This document shows positions 55,191 to 62,853 of a stretch of DNA of 64,000 nucleotides, piece by piece; position 1 is the stretch's first letter, and each line of letters opens with the position of its first letter. Location of the stretch: NCBI GenBank assembly GCA_038141705.1, contig JAYQIQ010000004.1, positions 310,001-374,000 of the forward strand, given 5' to 3'. Under the pieces are notes generated by a model. It worked only from the letters and a program-made list of their open reading frames with translations. It ran no database searches and had not been told where the DNA came from. Origin of the DNA: Eutrophomonas brisbanensis (GTDB lineage: Bacteria; Pseudomonadota; Gammaproteobacteria; Burkholderiales; Eutrophovitaceae). A program made the position numbers and the translations under genes.

Positions 55191-56090
55191 TCGCCGAAGG
55201 TTAAAAGTACGCCAACATCCGCTAGGAATCGGGTTACGTAAACGTTCTCTTTGGCTTACAACATAGACCCAAGCCAACACTGGATCCGTTGTCTCAGTAA
55301 CACGAACCTGAGATATGGTTCGAGCAAACTCATTATTCGCATTTTCAAAACCAAAAAAATCCTCGATTAAATCAGTGCAGGAGATAGCACTCGATATATC
55401 ATCGAAAGCAATAAGTTGACCTTTTACTAAATTTGTCGAGGGATCACCGAAGATATCTAACATAGGGTAATCACGATCAGTCGCATAAAGAGTGCCACGC
55501 ATCAAAGCTTCTTCGCTACTCGATTTGGAAAACCGCGCTATCTGATGAGATCGACTCTCGCCTTCAAGTAATGTTCCGTAAATAAAAAGAGGATATTGAG
55601 TGCTCGTCAGTGGCCGGTTCTCAGCCACAAGATATAAATCAGAAGCGTCGTGCCGAAACCTTCGCAACCCTTTCTCCACGACATCTTGGTAGTGTTGAGT
55701 TGGCTTCACGAACTCCATGTAATTTCTGTCCGTGACAACATAGGTGATTGCCGAAATTAAATTTCCAGTTGAATCAATAACACGACATCCGATTCGACGA
55801 TAGATGCCCTCATTCACACCTTCCTTAAAATCCAGAGCATTCCAACCGTTTTGATTAACGCGAAACAACGCACCATTCACCCAACCACCTTTACGGCTTT
55901 TGATATTTAATGCGCCACCTCCTCGCGTTCGCGAGAACACATTAAAGCCAAGCTCATAGTCAGGCATACGGGCAGGCTGAATAGCCTCAATGCTGTTTGG
56001 ATCAAAATTGTGTCGATTACAAAACTCGGACCAATCATCAATATCTAAATTCGAACCGTAGGCAAAATAAAGGGCTCCATATCTGGCCAT
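55152..56090 (-). CDS. Tandem gamma-glutamylcyclotransferase-like (GGCT/AIG2) protein
   Basis: 312 residues with two GGCT-fold domains. Domain 1 (about 5-125) begins LYFAYGSNLD with YGSN at 11-14 and has a candidate catalytic Glu in LDFKEGVNEGIY (Glu90). Domain 2 (about 165-290) begins PLFIYGTLLEGE with YGTL at 171-174 and has LIEDFFGFEN as its acidic segment. GGCT enzymes release 5-oxoproline from gamma-glutamyl amines or peptides, so this may act on gamma-glutamyl compounds; gshA lies 4 kb away. The start overlaps the stop of the ABM gene (TAATG), and the 3' end overlaps the SDR gene by 39 bases. Which domain is active is not certain. Confidence 0.8.
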   Translation of the reverse strand: MARYGALYFAYGSNLDIDDWSEFCNRHNFDPNSIEAIQPARMPDYELGFNVFSRTRGGGALNIKSRKGGWVNGALFRVNQNGWNALDFKEGVNEGIYRRIGCRVIDSTGNLISAITYVVTDRNYMEFVKPTQHYQDVVEKGLRRFRHDASDLYLVAENRPLTSTQYPLFIYGTLLEGESRSHQIARFSKSSSEEALMRGTLYATDRDYPMLDIFGDPSTNLVKGQLIAFDDISSAISCTDLIEDFFGFENANNEFARTISQVRVTETTDPVLAWVYVVSQRERLRNPIPSGCWRTFNLRRSHNLINDPSLNA

Positions 56091-56398
56091 TAGCCTATCG
56101 CTCTGAGAACATGAATCGTTCTACTTTCCAAAAGATGACCAACCTTTTTGGCGTATTCCAACATATGCGGAGCCTTGGCATGCGCACGAAGACAATCATC
56201 ACTCTCCCATTTCTCGCTCACAATAAAACTATCATCGCCAATGGGAGTCTGAAACTCACCAAATTCTGCATCTACAATCGGGGTATATTCAATACACCCC
56301 TCCTCCGCTCGCACACTCGCAAGATTAGCCAAAGCGGCGTTTAGTACCTCGTCTCGTTTTCCTGGTTTCGTTTTGATAATCGCTACAACATGGATCAT
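56090..56398 (-). CDS. Antibiotic biosynthesis monooxygenase (ABM/YgiN-like) domain protein
   Basis: 102-residue ferredoxin-like alpha-beta barrel of the ABM family, small dimeric proteins that include quinol and heme monooxygenases. Motifs: HVVAIIKTKPGKRDEVLNAAL, VRAEEGCIEYTPIVDAEF, DSFIVSEKWESDDCLRAH and the C-terminal HMLEYAKKVGHLL. GGAGG is placed correctly before the ATG. It is translationally coupled to the GGCT-type gene. The function is not predictable; a housekeeping quinone-related role is one option. Confidence 0.85.
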   Translation of the reverse strand: MIHVVAIIKTKPGKRDEVLNAALANLASVRAEEGCIEYTPIVDAEFGEFQTPIGDDSFIVSEKWESDDCLRAHAKAPHMLEYAKKVGHLLESRTIHVLRAIG

Positions 56399-56564
56399 AT
56401 TCTTCCTCCGATCTTTACTGGCTGGCGAACTACTTCAAAAAACTCAGACAGTCTTACACAGAAAAGACGGCTATGCGTTTATTGAATAAAATGCGAAGTG
56501 TTCATCGATAATTTTTATTAACCAGTAGAGCCACAAATTCTAAATTATACGAGGCAACAAAAAT

Positions 56565-57422
56565 TTGTTTCCACGAATTTCGATCTTTTTTGTAACATCC
56601 ATACTGATTCCATTGGCCGCAGTCTTTGCAGGCCCCCTGGAACCTGGAGATTCGTTCCAAGATTGCACCGCCTGTCCCATCATGATCGTGATACCACCGG
56701 GAGAATACGGAATGGGAGGGCCTCCGATTGATCAAGGTCGACCATACGCCGAGGGTGAGCTGCGCCCCGTAACCATTGAGAAGCCCTTTGCGGTGGGAAA
56801 ATATGAAGTCACCTTCGAGGAGTGGGATGAATGTGTGCGTGATGGAGTTTGCACAAAAGTAGAAGATCAAGGTTGGGGAAGAGGAAAGCGTCCAGTAATA
56901 AGTGTTTCATGGGGAGAATCGGTGCAATACGGCAAATGGTTATCCAAAAAAACAGGGAAGCCATACCGACTCCTTACGGAGGCCGAATGGGAATATGCCG
57001 CAAGAGCGAATGGAGGAAGAGCCCGCTTCTTCGGAATACCTACAGAGGAAATCTGTAAATACGCAAACCTATACGATGAAACAGCTGAAGCGAAGCTTGA
57101 GCTCGGCCTGGATACGATCCCATGCGCGGACGGCTTCGAACACACGGCACCGGTCGGCTCGTACCTTCCCAATAACTTTGGACTCTACGATATGTTGGGT
57201 AATGTCTGGGAGTGGACCGAGGATTGTCACGCTAAGTTGTGGAGAAATTCCCCTACCGACGCGTCAGCACGAATGGATGGTGACTGTACGGAAAGAGCGT
57301 TTCGAGGTGGCTCTTGGATTAGCCATCCTCCACGCTACCTACAACGTCAAGATCGCTATAAATACATGGGTGGACGCGAGGTTGATTTGGGATTTCGCGT
57401 TGCGCTTTCACTCGACGATTGA
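56565..57422 (+). CDS. Secreted FGE/SUMF1-fold protein lacking catalytic cysteines (copy 1)
   Basis: 285 residues from a TTG start with GAGG ten bases ahead. A signal peptide (PRISIFFVTSILIPLAAVFAG) precedes an FGE-sulfatase domain: DCTACPIMIVIPPGEYGMGGPP, PFAVGKYEVTFEEWDECVRDG, ISVSWGESVQYGKWLSKKTGKPY, LTEAEWEYAARANGG, NNFGLYDMLGNVWEWTEDC and FRGGSWISHPPRYLQ. In true formylglycine-generating enzymes GGSW is followed by the copper-binding Cys pair; here SHPPRY stands there, so it cannot be a sulfatase activator of the known type. No sulfatase gene is nearby. A paralogue follows at once. It may bind ligands or cell-wall sugars (inference). Confidence 0.85.
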   Translation: MFPRISIFFVTSILIPLAAVFAGPLEPGDSFQDCTACPIMIVIPPGEYGMGGPPIDQGRPYAEGELRPVTIEKPFAVGKYEVTFEEWDECVRDGVCTKVEDQGWGRGKRPVISVSWGESVQYGKWLSKKTGKPYRLLTEAEWEYAARANGGRARFFGIPTEEICKYANLYDETAEAKLELGLDTIPCADGFEHTAPVGSYLPNNFGLYDMLGNVWEWTEDCHAKLWRNSPTDASARMDGDCTERAFRGGSWISHPPRYLQRQDRYKYMGGREVDLGFRVALSLDD

Positions 57423-57439
57423 TAAAAGAGGTTAGCTCC

Positions 57440-58300
57440 TTGCCACACTTAAGAGCATTTAAATTATTGTTGCTACTACTCGTTGTCTTAGGTGTTTTTT
57501 CAGCGCCTGTAAAAGCGGATAATTCATTCAGGGATTGCGAAGAGTGTCCAGAGATGGTTGTCATTCCCGCGGGCAACTATGGATTCGGATCTCCCCCTAA
57601 TGAATTTGGTGGCCCCTACAATGAGGGTTACGTCATAGAAGTAACCTTCAAAGAGGCTTTTGCTATCGGAAAGTATGAAGTTACTTTTTATGAGTGGATG
57701 CATTGCGTGGCGGCGGGCGCGTGTGCAGAAGTTGATGACGATGGAATGGGCCAGGGAAAGCACCCAGTCATAAATGTAAGTTGGGAAGACGCGGTTACCT
57801 ACACCCAATGGTTGAGCAAGGCGACAGGAAAAAATTATCGGCTTCCTTCGGAGCAAGAGTGGGAATACGCTGCACAAGGACCCACCAAACGGGCCCGATT
57901 CTTTGGGATCGCTCCGGAAAAGGTTTGCGATTTTGCAAACGCGTACGATCAGAAAGCCGAGGAAAAATTAACTTACGGATTTAAGACGGTACCATGCTCA
58001 GACGGCTTTACTGAGCTCGCAGAGGTGGGGGCATTTAAACCAAACTACTTTGGATTACACGATATGTTGGGAAACGTTTGGGAATGGGTATTTGATTGCT
58101 TAAATCCCAATTGGAGATTCAGCAAAGCTGCGACCGATGGGTCTCCCTACACCGACGGAGATTGCGATCAGCGAGCCTACAGGGGTGGATCCTGGCTTTC
58201 CAATCAGCCATACTATCTTCGAACCGCAGAGCGGTACAAATTTTTCAGAACCAAGCACAATGACTTGGGTTTTCGTGTAGCAAGATCAATGACTGAGTAG
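57440..58300 (+). CDS. Secreted FGE/SUMF1-fold protein lacking catalytic cysteines (copy 2)
   Basis: 286 residues from TTG 57440 (AGAGG eight bases ahead); an upstream TTG at 57419 is less likely. Signal peptide LRAFKLLLLLLVVLGVFSAPVKA, then DCEECPEMVVIPAGNYGFGSP, AFAIGKYEVTFYEWMHCVAAG, INVSWEDAVTYTQWLSKATG, LPSEQEWEYAAQG, NYFGLHDMLGNVWEWVFDC and YRGGSWLSNQPYYLRTAERY. It is a clear paralogue of the preceding gene, 17 bases upstream, with many identical blocks, so a local duplication. Like copy 1 it has no Cys pair after GGSW. Shared cysteines in DCxxC suggest disulfides in the periplasm or outside. Confidence 0.85.
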   Translation: MPHLRAFKLLLLLLVVLGVFSAPVKADNSFRDCEECPEMVVIPAGNYGFGSPPNEFGGPYNEGYVIEVTFKEAFAIGKYEVTFYEWMHCVAAGACAEVDDDGMGQGKHPVINVSWEDAVTYTQWLSKATGKNYRLPSEQEWEYAAQGPTKRARFFGIAPEKVCDFANAYDQKAEEKLTYGFKTVPCSDGFTELAEVGAFKPNYFGLHDMLGNVWEWVFDCLNPNWRFSKAATDGSPYTDGDCDQRAYRGGSWLSNQPYYLRTAERYKFFRTKHNDLGFRVARSMTE

Positions 58301-58301
58301 C

Positions 58302-59033
58302 TTAGATAATTCGCCTCAGCGCGTTAAAAAACAATTCCGACTGAAGTCGCTCGCCGACCATCTCCTCACTTACTTTCTGAACAAGCGCGCGATCCACTGG
58401 AACTAGTGCTTTTCCCGTAGAACGAGCGAGCACTTCTAGCTCACAAGAACGTTCGATGTAATACAAATCATCATATGCGTAATCCATACGGTCGCTGCAG
58501 ACGATCACACCATGATTTCCAAGAAATGCAATGTCTGCCCCCTCCATCGAACGTGCAATCCGCTCACCCTCTGACACATCAAGCGCAAGTCCATTGTATT
58601 GATCGTCAATAGCGATGCGCCCATGGAATCGCATTGCGGTCTGCGATAGCGTCGTGTCAAGCGCGCGAGCATCGGTCAAAGATAGCGCAGTCGCGTTCGG
58701 CATATGCGTATGTAATACACATATTTTTTTACAGATTCTATGTACGGCGGAGTGGATATACATTGCAGTTGGTTCAACCGGATGTTTACCGGCTAACACC
58801 TCTCCATCAGCATCAACCAAGACGATGTCTTCCGCTTGCACCTCTTGCCAAAGAAGTCCTCGTGGATTTAACAGAAACCTACCAGAGTGATCAGGAAGCT
58901 CGATACTAAAATGGTTACAGACTCCCTCGGCCAATCCGTGCATAGAAGCCGCACGCAGAGCCAGCGCGAGATCAGCTCGTAGTTTCGTTACAGCCTCAGA
59001 AAAATAATCTTGATCGTTATCACGGGCCCCCAT
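58302..59033 (-). CDS. Class II aldolase/adducin family protein
   Basis: 243 residues, adducin-type fold with zinc-binding histidines in CVLHTHMPNATALSL and the later NHGVIV. Other blocks: AEGVCNHFSIELPDHSG, FLLNPRGLLWQEVQAEDIVLVD, PVEPTAMYIHSAVHR and DLYYIERSCELEVLARS. AGGGGAAG sits properly before the ATG. It converges on the FGE-fold pair with a one-base gap. It differs clearly from the class II aldolase at 47561. Close relatives are annotated only as class II aldolases, and the substrate is unknown. Confidence 0.87.
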   Translation of the reverse strand: MGARDNDQDYFSEAVTKLRADLALALRAASMHGLAEGVCNHFSIELPDHSGRFLLNPRGLLWQEVQAEDIVLVDADGEVLAGKHPVEPTAMYIHSAVHRICKKICVLHTHMPNATALSLTDARALDTTLSQTAMRFHGRIAIDDQYNGLALDVSEGERIARSMEGADIAFLGNHGVIVCSDRMDYAYDDLYYIERSCELEVLARSTGKALVPVDRALVQKVSEEMVGERLQSELFFNALRRII

Positions 59034-59104
59034 TTTCTTCCCCTTTTATGTTTAAGTACATTCCACGCTCTATGATCACATTCGAGCCTCAAAGCAATGA
59101 ACAA

Positions 59105-59686
59105 TTAGTGATTTTCATACGCACTCAATTTTTTTGCCTCTTGGATCTGTAACTTCGTCATTTGGCTTTCGAGCAAACGGAGCATATCTTCTGCCGCGAG
59201 CTCCCCTGCCACAAGCGCCCTTGAAAACCAAATATACGCCTTAACCAAAAAGTGTGTATTACGATCAATGCCAACGTAATACCACTGGCCAAGCTCATAG
59301 AGTGCCCTTGGGTGTTCGGTTTTCGCTGCTCTCTCGCACCAATAAAGAGATTCAAGTCTATTCTTCTGAACTCCTATACCGTCTCGGTGCATAAGGCACA
59401 ACCAGTATTGGGCCTCAACGTGCCCCTTCTGACCCGCCTTCTCATACCAAGCCACTGCTTGCGCAATATCTCGCTCTACGCGCTTCCCGTCGTGAAATGC
59501 GATCGCCAAGCAATACTGCGCTTCCGGCTCACCCTGGTTGGCAGACGATATCAAAGTTTCCATGCCATCTGCTAACTTGTAACGAATTTCACACCCATCA
59601 AAGTATTCTTGAGAGTAACCCGAGAATACTAGACATAACGATAAATGAATAATGATACCCAGCACATTTTTCCAGACAACTCTCAA
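59105..59686 (-). CDS. Exported Sel1-repeat protein
   Basis: About 193 residues with a signal-like hydrophobic start (VWKNVLGIIIHLSLCLVFSG) and several Sel1 repeats: ANQGEPEAQYCLAIAFHDGKRVER, GQKGHVEAQYWLCLMHRDGIGVQK, KTEHPRALYELGQWYYVGIDR. The start is uncertain. A TTG at 59686 gives a clean signal peptide, while the frame is open to 59728 and would overlap the dctP end. It lies just after dctP on the same strand. The protein is probably a periplasmic scaffold. Confidence 0.75.
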   Translation of the reverse strand: MRVVWKNVLGIIIHLSLCLVFSGYSQEYFDGCEIRYKLADGMETLISSANQGEPEAQYCLAIAFHDGKRVERDIAQAVAWYEKAGQKGHVEAQYWLCLMHRDGIGVQKNRLESLYWCERAAKTEHPRALYELGQWYYVGIDRNTHFLVKAYIWFSRALVAGELAAEDMLRLLESQMTKLQIQEAKKLSAYENH

Positions 59687-59700
59687 GGTCGTTACTCTAC

Positions 59701-60785
59701 TTAGTCGAGGTAAGCATTGTCTCTCCAAATCGAAAACTGATTACGAAATGCTTGAAGGTTTTCATACACACGCTTGAAGTTAGGGTTCTCGGCCATTTCA
59801 TCACGAGCGACTTCATCCCAAGCAGATCGATAAGCGGCAATAATCTCCTGGGGCCAGTAGTGGATCTGAACCCCTTTTTGCCGCATACGATCAAGCGCAG
59901 CGGGTTGAGAGGCATCCCCATAGCCAAACCATCTCGCACGCTATCACCGCACGCCACCTCAATAATGCGTTGATGTCTCGAAGAAAGACTGTTCCAGACA
60001 TCAAGGTTAAAAAATACCCCATTAAAAGATGCTGGCTGATGCCACCCAGGAAAATAATAATGCTTCGCGACTTGATAAAACCCTACACTTTCATCAGTCG
60101 AGGGCATGGAATACTCCGTCGCATCGATCGTTCCAAGCTGTAGGGCGGGGAACGTGTCTCCACCTGCAAGCAACTGAGTCGCAACACCTAGCCTGTCAAG
60201 CACTTTTGCCCCAAGACCAAAAAATCTCATTTTCAAGCCACGCAAATCCTCAACACTACGAATTTCTTTTTTGAACCAACCTGACGCCTCAGGTGGAATC
60301 ATGTGACACGGAAGATATTTTATTTGTTGCCTACCGTAGAGTTCGTCAGCTAGTTTTTGTCCATCACCATAGTAAAACCAAGCCAAGAATTCTGTAGGCG
60401 ACGGACCAAACGGAAGTGTTGTAAAGACACTAAAAGTATTATCTACACCCGCGTAATAACCTGAACTCGCCCATGCCATCTCAACTGAACCCTTTCCAGC
60501 AGCAGGAATTGCCTCCAACGCAGGCACGAGGGCATTGGGTTCAAAAAATTTAATATCGAGCGTACCTCCAGAAAGCTCTCGTACCGTCTCGACCCATTGA
60601 ACAGGAGCCTCACCGAGAATAGCCAAGGTAGACGGAAAAGCGCTCGCCATTTTCAGTTTGACTACGACGGAGCTATCGCTAGTTGAAATATTTGACACAT
60701 CCGCCTCACTCTCAACCTCCTTACCACACCCGACCTGCAAAGTAAGAGCCAATAAAAAAATTATCGAACCCACTAAACGATACAT
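59701..60785 (-). CDS. TRAP transporter solute-binding protein, DctP family (frameshift)
   Basis: About 361 residues after correction. The N-terminal signal is LVGSIIFLLALTLQVGC, with a Cys that could be lipidated although the lipobox is weak. The DctP fold shows MASAFPSTLAILGEAP, GGTLDIKFFEPNALVP, VEMAWASSGYYAGVD, PPEASGWFKKEIRSVEDLRGLKMRF and GTIDATEYSMPSTDESVGFY, the 2-oxoacid-binding type. One C is missing in the run complementary to 59902-59904; adding it gives NPAALDRMRQKGVQIHYWP and the end at 59701. No DctQ/DctM permease genes adjoin it, so it must pair with a permease elsewhere or be an orphan. Confidence 0.88.
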
Positions 60786-60927
60786 ACCCTCTCCTTTCAG
60801 GCAAGCCTTGAAACACTACACTTATGCAGCTGAACCCAGATCCAAACGATCATTTGAGATTAAAGTACACCAAACGCGCAAAAATCACTAATCCTCTTTG
60901 TTGAGAGTTAAGAGTAAAATTTAAACG

Positions 60928-61317
60928 ATGCAGTATTTAAAATTACTGATTAGCGGTGTACTCTATCTGTTCAACCAGCCTGCGCTCGCAGAATGGCAGC
61001 AGCTAGATAGCAATGATCAGATGGTGATTTATCTTGATATAGATAATATTGAATATATCGACCAAGATAGGCGGAAAATCCAAAACCTGGTTGATTTTTA
61101 CTTACCGCAGGTTGCTCATCCAAATGGAAGCCAGATAACCTTTCAGTCGTTTATCCGGAATATTGAAGTAAATTGTGACACTCACCGACAAAAAACTCTC
61201 GATATTGTTTTTTATAAACATACCAATGCGAGAGGGGAAGAAGTTTATCGATCGCAGATAAATGCAGATTGGAGCGAAATACCAAGAAGTGCGGAAACGC
61301 ATTGCTGGTGGATTTAG
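60928..61317 (+). CDS. Exported surface-adhesin E-like small protein
   Basis: 129 residues: signal peptide (YLKLLISGVLYLFNQPALA) then a compact beta-rich domain beginning EWQQLDSNDQMVIYLDIDNIEYID and ending HCWWI. The pattern W..L..N....YLD...I......R, a later Cys pair (NC..., HCWW), and length fit the surface-adhesin protein E-like family of small periplasmic or surface proteins. Similarity is judged by eye, so the family is tentative. Its 3' end meets the convergent DASS transporter gene; once that gene's frame is corrected they no longer overlap. Confidence 0.6.
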   Translation: MQYLKLLISGVLYLFNQPALAEWQQLDSNDQMVIYLDIDNIEYIDQDRRKIQNLVDFYLPQVAHPNGSQITFQSFIRNIEVNCDTHRQKTLDIVFYKHTNARGEEVYRSQINADWSEIPRSAETHCWWI

Positions 61318-61363
61318 CCTGCGCCCCGCGAACGATTTGATCTTTGGACGTACTCCAAACTTT

Positions 61364-62832
61364 TTAGCTTAGAAAAATCCAAACTAACAGCGTGTAAGAA
61401 ACTATAGTGATCAGCACGACGCTGATCAAATTGAGAACAAACCCAACCTTTCACCATATCCGTTACGCCGACTCGCCCAGACGAGAAAATGATCGTGTTC
61501 GGAGGAGTTGCAACGGGCAGCATGAACGCACAACTTGCCGCAAGTGCTGCGGGTACCGTCAATAACAATGGGTCTTTCCCAAGCGTTATCGCCAATGCAC
61601 TCACAATCGGCAGAAAAGTTGCGGTGGTCGCGGTGTTTGACGTGATCTCTGTTAATACGACAAGAAGCACAATCATTGATATCACAATTACGATATGCGG
61701 CATTTGCTCAAGGACCGAGAGCTTGATGCCAATCCATGTTGCTAAACCAGATGAGTCAATCAACCCCGCTAAAGCAAAACCTCCACCAAAAAGCAGAAGT
61801 ATTCCAAACGGCAATTTCTTACCCCACTCCCAGTCCATTAAAAACTTTCCACGCCGCCAATCCACTGGGCATAGAAATAACGATAAACCGATTAACATCG
61901 CTACAGTAGTATCGGTCAGACCTAGGTTTGGAAAATGTGAAGCTAACCATGGCCTGAATACCCACCCAATCACCAACAACAAAAAGAATATGGCAGTTAA
62001 CTTTTCTCCTTTGCACATAGGACCAAGATCTTTGGAAAGAGTCCCAATGCGGTCTCGAATCTCGGGATTGCTGTCACTTCCGATACGGAACAAAACTTTT
62101 GTTAACAGAAGCCAGATGAAACCCAAAAGAACAATAGACAGCGGTAAAGCCATCACTATCCAATCAGAAAATCCGATTTCAATCCCATGCGTTTGCTTTA
62201 GAAAGCCAGCTAAAAAAGCATTTGGCGGGGTCCCAACGAGTGTCGCCATTCCACCAGCGGATGCCCCGTACGCAATAGAGAGCAATAATGCGCACGAAAA
62301 CTTATGAGATGAATGGGCACTACCCGTGTGACTCCTTTCAACAACATCAATAATTGAAAGAGCAATAGGTATCATCATAAGCGTAGTAGCAGTATTGGAA
62401 ATCCACATACTCAAGAACGCTGTAACGGCGGCAAACCCTCCCACAAGACGATTCAACTTACTACCAAAAGTTTTTAGTATCGCAAGAGCAATGCGCTCAT
62501 GGAGGCGCCATTTCTCCATTGCAAGAGCCACTAAAAACCCACCAACGAATAAAAAAATAATCGGATGGGAATAAGAAACGCTAACTTCCTTCAGCGGAGC
62601 GACCCCGAGCATTGGAATGATCGGCAGCGGCAACATTGCTGTAATCGGCAGTGGTAAAGCCTCAGCTATCCAAAAGACTGCCATAAGCAGAGCCACCCCA
62701 GCGACTAGCCACGCGTCGCGAGACAAATCGCCCGGGTGAGGTGTAGACAAAAACAGAACGAATAGCCCCAGCCCAACAAGAAGTCCAATAACTTTTGCTA
62801 ATTTTCGATCGTCAATTTTTTTCAATTTGCAT
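61364..62832 (-). CDS. DASS (SLC13) sodium:dicarboxylate/sulfate symporter (indels at both ends)
   Basis: About 489 residues, inner-membrane Na-coupled symporter for dicarboxylates or sulfate. Both SNT substrate/sodium motifs are present: WISNTATTLMMIP (Ser143-Thr145 in TTG-start numbering) and EITSNTATTATFLP. Other blocks: FVGGFLVALAMEKWRLHERIAL and GTPPNAFLAGFLK. Near the 3' end an extra T in 61449-61451 shifts the frame; removing it gives MVKVGFVLNLISVVLIT and a proper last helix ending at 61364. At the 5' end the frame opens at TTG 62825, but dropping one base of the run 62816-62822 links it to ATG 62832 (MQIEKIDDRKLA). Confidence 0.88.
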
Positions 62833-62853
62833 GGTCATTGAAATTCCTATCAA

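Noticed and set aside
56565..58300. Sulfatase-activating formylglycine-generating enzymes
   Set aside because: The catalytic cysteine pair after GGSW is absent in both copies and no sulfatase is nearby.
61489..62307. 272-codon plus-strand open frame opposite the DASS transporter
   Set aside because: It is a shadow of a clear membrane transporter gene; the translation is not like any protein I recognise.
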